Part shown: in pieces, positions 62,138 to 64,000 of the stretch
How the letters are laid out: the number at the start of each line of letters is the position of its first letter
How positions within the stretch are numbered: position 1 is the stretch's first letter
NCBI RefSeq assembly: GCF_051014445.1
Contig: NW_027488369.1
Location: forward strand, 17,006,001-17,070,000
Length of the DNA: 64,000 bases
Direction: 5' to 3'
Source of the DNA: Colletes latitarsis
Lineage: Eukaryota > Arthropoda > Insecta > Hymenoptera > Colletidae
Program-made: the position numbers and the translations under genes
Notes under the pieces: model-generated
The model's database searches: none
What the model saw: only the letters and a program-made list of their open reading frames with translations
What the model was told of the DNA's origin: nothing

Positions 62138-63545
62138 ACTATGTGATCCAAACCAGAAAAAACCCAGGATCAGTTTAACAAGTATGAGAAGAATGCGAAA
62201 GTATGAGTCTGATGAGTGAGAATCCCAGACCTATCCCAGACCTAACATTCGTTATCCTCTAAAATATTGATCGAAACCAGGTTTAATCGACAGTTTCAGT
62301 GTGTTACCACATTACTACGTGATCCAAACCAGAAAAAACCCAGGATCAGTTCAACAAGTATGTGAAGAATGCGAAAGTATGAGTCTGATGAGTGTAATTC
62401 CCAGGGCTGACCTAGACCTAACATGCGTTATCCTCTAAAATATTGATCGAAACCAGGTTTAATCGACTGTTTCAGTGTGGTATCACACTACTACGTGACC
62501 CAAACCAGAAAAAACCCAGGATCTGTACAACAGGAATGTGAAAAACACGAAAGTATGAGCCTGATGAGGGCAAATCCCAGACCAATCCCAGACCTAACTT
62601 GCGTTATCCTCTAAAATACTGATCGAAACCAGGTTTGAATGACCGTTTCAGTGTGGTACCACATTACTACGTGATCCAAACCAGAAAAAACCCAGGATCC
62701 GTTCAACAAGAATGTGTAAAATGCGAAAGTATGAGTCCGATCAGTGAAAATCTCAGGCCTTACCTAGACCTAACTCGCGTTGTCCTCTAAAATATTGATG
62801 GAAACCAGGTTTCATTGACTGTTTCAGTGTGGTACCACATTACTACGTGATCCAAACGAGAAAAAACCCAGGATCTAGCCATCAAGTATGAGAAATATGC
62901 GAAAGAATGAACCTGATGAGAGCAAATCCCAGACCTAACCTAGACCTTACATGCGTTATCCTGTAAAATATTGAGCGAAACCAGGTTTAATCGACTGTAT
63001 CAGTGTGGTACCACATTACTATGTGATGCAATCCAGAAAAAGCCCAGGATCTAGCCATCTAGTATGAGAAATATGCGAAAGAATGAGCCTGATGAGAGCA
63101 AATCCCAGACCTATCCCAGACCTAACATTCGTTATCCTTTAAAATATTGATCGAAACCAGGTTTAATCGACTGTTTCAGTGTGGTACCACATTACTACGT
63201 GATCCAAACCAGAAAAAACCCAGGATCAGTTCAACAAGTATGTGAAGAATGCGAAAGTATGAGTCTGATGAGTGTAATTCCCAGGGCTGACCTAGACCTA
63301 ACATGCGTTATCCTCTAAAATAATGATCGAAACCAGGTTTAATCGACTGTTTCAGTGTGGTATCACACTACTACGTGACCCAAACCAGAAAAAACCCGGG
63401 ATCTGTACAACAAGTATGTGAAAAACGCGAAAGTATGAGCCTGATGAGGGCAAATCCCAGGCCTAACCTAGACCTAACATGCGTTGTCCTCTAAAATATT
63501 GATGGAAACCAGGTTTAATCGACTGTTTCAGTGTGGTACCACATT
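62138..63545. repeat. 8-monomer repeat (1408 bp), copy 1
   Basis: Bases from 62138 to 62592 recur at 63546-64000 (offset 1408) with no difference that I could find by eye. Markers are CAGTTTAACAAGTATGAGAAG, GACAGTTTCAGTGTGTTACC, AGTGTAATTCCCAGGGCTG and CTGTACAACAGGAATGTG. Inside the unit a further copy of two of these monomers lies 880 bp (5 monomers) downstream. Confidence 0.87.
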
Positions 63546-64000
63546 ACTACGTGATCCAAACCAGAAAAAACCCAGGATCAGTTTAACAAGTATGAGAAGA
63601 ATGCGAAAGTATGAGTCTGATGAGTGAGAATCCCAGACCTATCCCAGACCTAACATTCGTTATCCTCTAAAATATTGATCGAAACCAGGTTTAATCGACA
63701 GTTTCAGTGTGTTACCACATTACTACGTGATCCAAACCAGAAAAAACCCAGGATCAGTTCAACAAGTATGTGAAGAATGCGAAAGTATGAGTCTGATGAG
63801 TGTAATTCCCAGGGCTGACCTAGACCTAACATGCGTTATCCTCTAAAATATTGATCGAAACCAGGTTTAATCGACTGTTTCAGTGTGGTATCACACTACT
63901 ACGTGACCCAAACCAGAAAAAACCCAGGATCTGTACAACAGGAATGTGAAAAACACGAAAGTATGAGCCTGATGAGGGCAAATCCCAGACCAATCCCAGA
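63546..64000. repeat. 8-monomer repeat, copy 2, cut by window edge
   Basis: This is the start of the second 1408-bp unit, identical by eye to 62138-62592 over 455 bp. The array clearly continues past the right end of the window, as it does past the left. Confidence 0.86.

Larger units (their letters stand above)
1..64000. repeat. 176-bp tandem satellite array (whole window)
   Basis: Every part of the window is a recognisable copy of one monomer of about 176 bp, all in the same orientation. Successive GTTATCC landmarks at 41, 217 and 393 are exactly 176 apart. The landmark at 63835 is 63794 bp from the first, which is 363 monomers minus 94 bp. Fixed blocks in each monomer, in order, are an AT-rich box (CTAAAATATTAAT), CAACCAGGTTTAATTGACTG, a GTGTGGTACC box, ATTACTACGTGATCCAAACC, a CCAGGATC dyad core, ATGCGAAAAATGCGAAAG, a GATGAGGGCAAAT or GATGATTGCAAAT segment, and an AGACATAACC or AGACCTAAC end. 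There are no gene-like gaps, no inverted segments and no inserted mobile element. A nucleosome-sized monomer with higher-order structure is typical of centromeric or pericentromeric satellites in eukaryotes. That assignment is inference; no centromere protein data are visible here. Confidence 0.97.

Noticed and set aside
1..64000. CRISPR array
   Set aside because: The direct repeats are 176 bp with no unique spacers, and there are no cas genes.
1..64000. Human alpha satellite or Arabidopsis-type centromere repeat
   Set aside because: The monomer is 176 bp rather than 171 or 178 and its sequence does not match what I know of either. A database search would be decisive.
1..64000. TATA-like or promoter function of the AT-rich box CTAAAATATTAAT
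   Set aside because: It occurs once per monomer, has no gene downstream, and its variation looks the same as the rest of the unit. Satellite transcription cannot be judged from sequence.
1..64000. tRNA, rRNA or other structured RNA genes
   Set aside because: No cloverleaf, rRNA core or other known RNA motif was seen. The only structures are the small dyads within the monomer.

Overview
The whole window is one uninterrupted tandem satellite array. I see no protein-coding gene, RNA gene, transposon or CRISPR array in it. The basic unit is a monomer of about 176 bp, always in the same head-to-tail orientation. The phase landmark GTTATCC sits at 41 near the left end and at 63835 near the right end. 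That distance equals 363 monomers with a net loss of 94 bp, and the loss is largely explained by a few short monomers (nine of 170 bp, one of 152 bp, one of 153 bp). One monomer counted by hand (2330-2505) has 73 G/C in 176 bases, or 41.5 percent. A nucleosome-sized monomer, multi-kilobase higher-order repeats (HORs) and no genes over 64 kb point to a eukaryotic centromeric or pericentromeric satellite. I do not recognise the monomer as human alpha satellite or the Arabidopsis 178-bp repeat, and I cannot name the organism.

Two diverged monomer families share the array in blocks. Family 1 has the box ATTAATCGCAACC or ACTAATCGGAACC, a GGCCAACAAG arm and an ACCGGCG/ACCAGCG end. It fills 1-31.2 kb, an island at 34.5-35.6 kb, and 51.76-60.06 kb apart from a small family 2 piece at 55.93-56.14 kb. 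Family 2 has ATTGATCGAAACC or ATTTATCAAGACC, GTTCAACAAG or TAGCCATGAAG, and AGACCTAACATGCG. It fills 31.2-34.5, 35.6-51.75 and 60.06-64 kb.

Layout. At 1-7312 lies HOR-A, a 17-monomer unit of 2986 bp present about 2.4 times; the first copy carries two extra monomers. At 7313-12869 lies a rearranged relative with a 2984-bp period. At 12870-26480 lies HOR-B, a 43-monomer unit of 7537 bp present about 1.8 times. At 26481-31214 is mosaic family 1 with a 6-monomer (1060 bp) repeat. At 31219-40123 lies a family 2 long-range repeat (5460-5636 bp), followed by a 17-monomer family 2 HOR (2992 bp) at 38388-43458 and rearranged copies up to 51.5 kb. At 51537-58902 lies a 25-monomer unit (4387 bp) whose left end straddles a family boundary. 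The window ends in an 8-monomer repeat (1408 bp) whose second copy runs off the edge.

Where the copies of a unit differ in length, the difference is nearly always a whole number of monomers (176, 352, 528, 880 or 1408 bp), as expected from unequal exchange in register. A 65-78 bp patch of family 1 inside family 2 at 49.57-49.65 kb looks like gene conversion. Each monomer also carries short dyads, including GGCCAG-GAT-CTGGCC and TGTGGTACCACA, which are candidates for structure or protein binding. All open reading frames here are by-products of the repeat.
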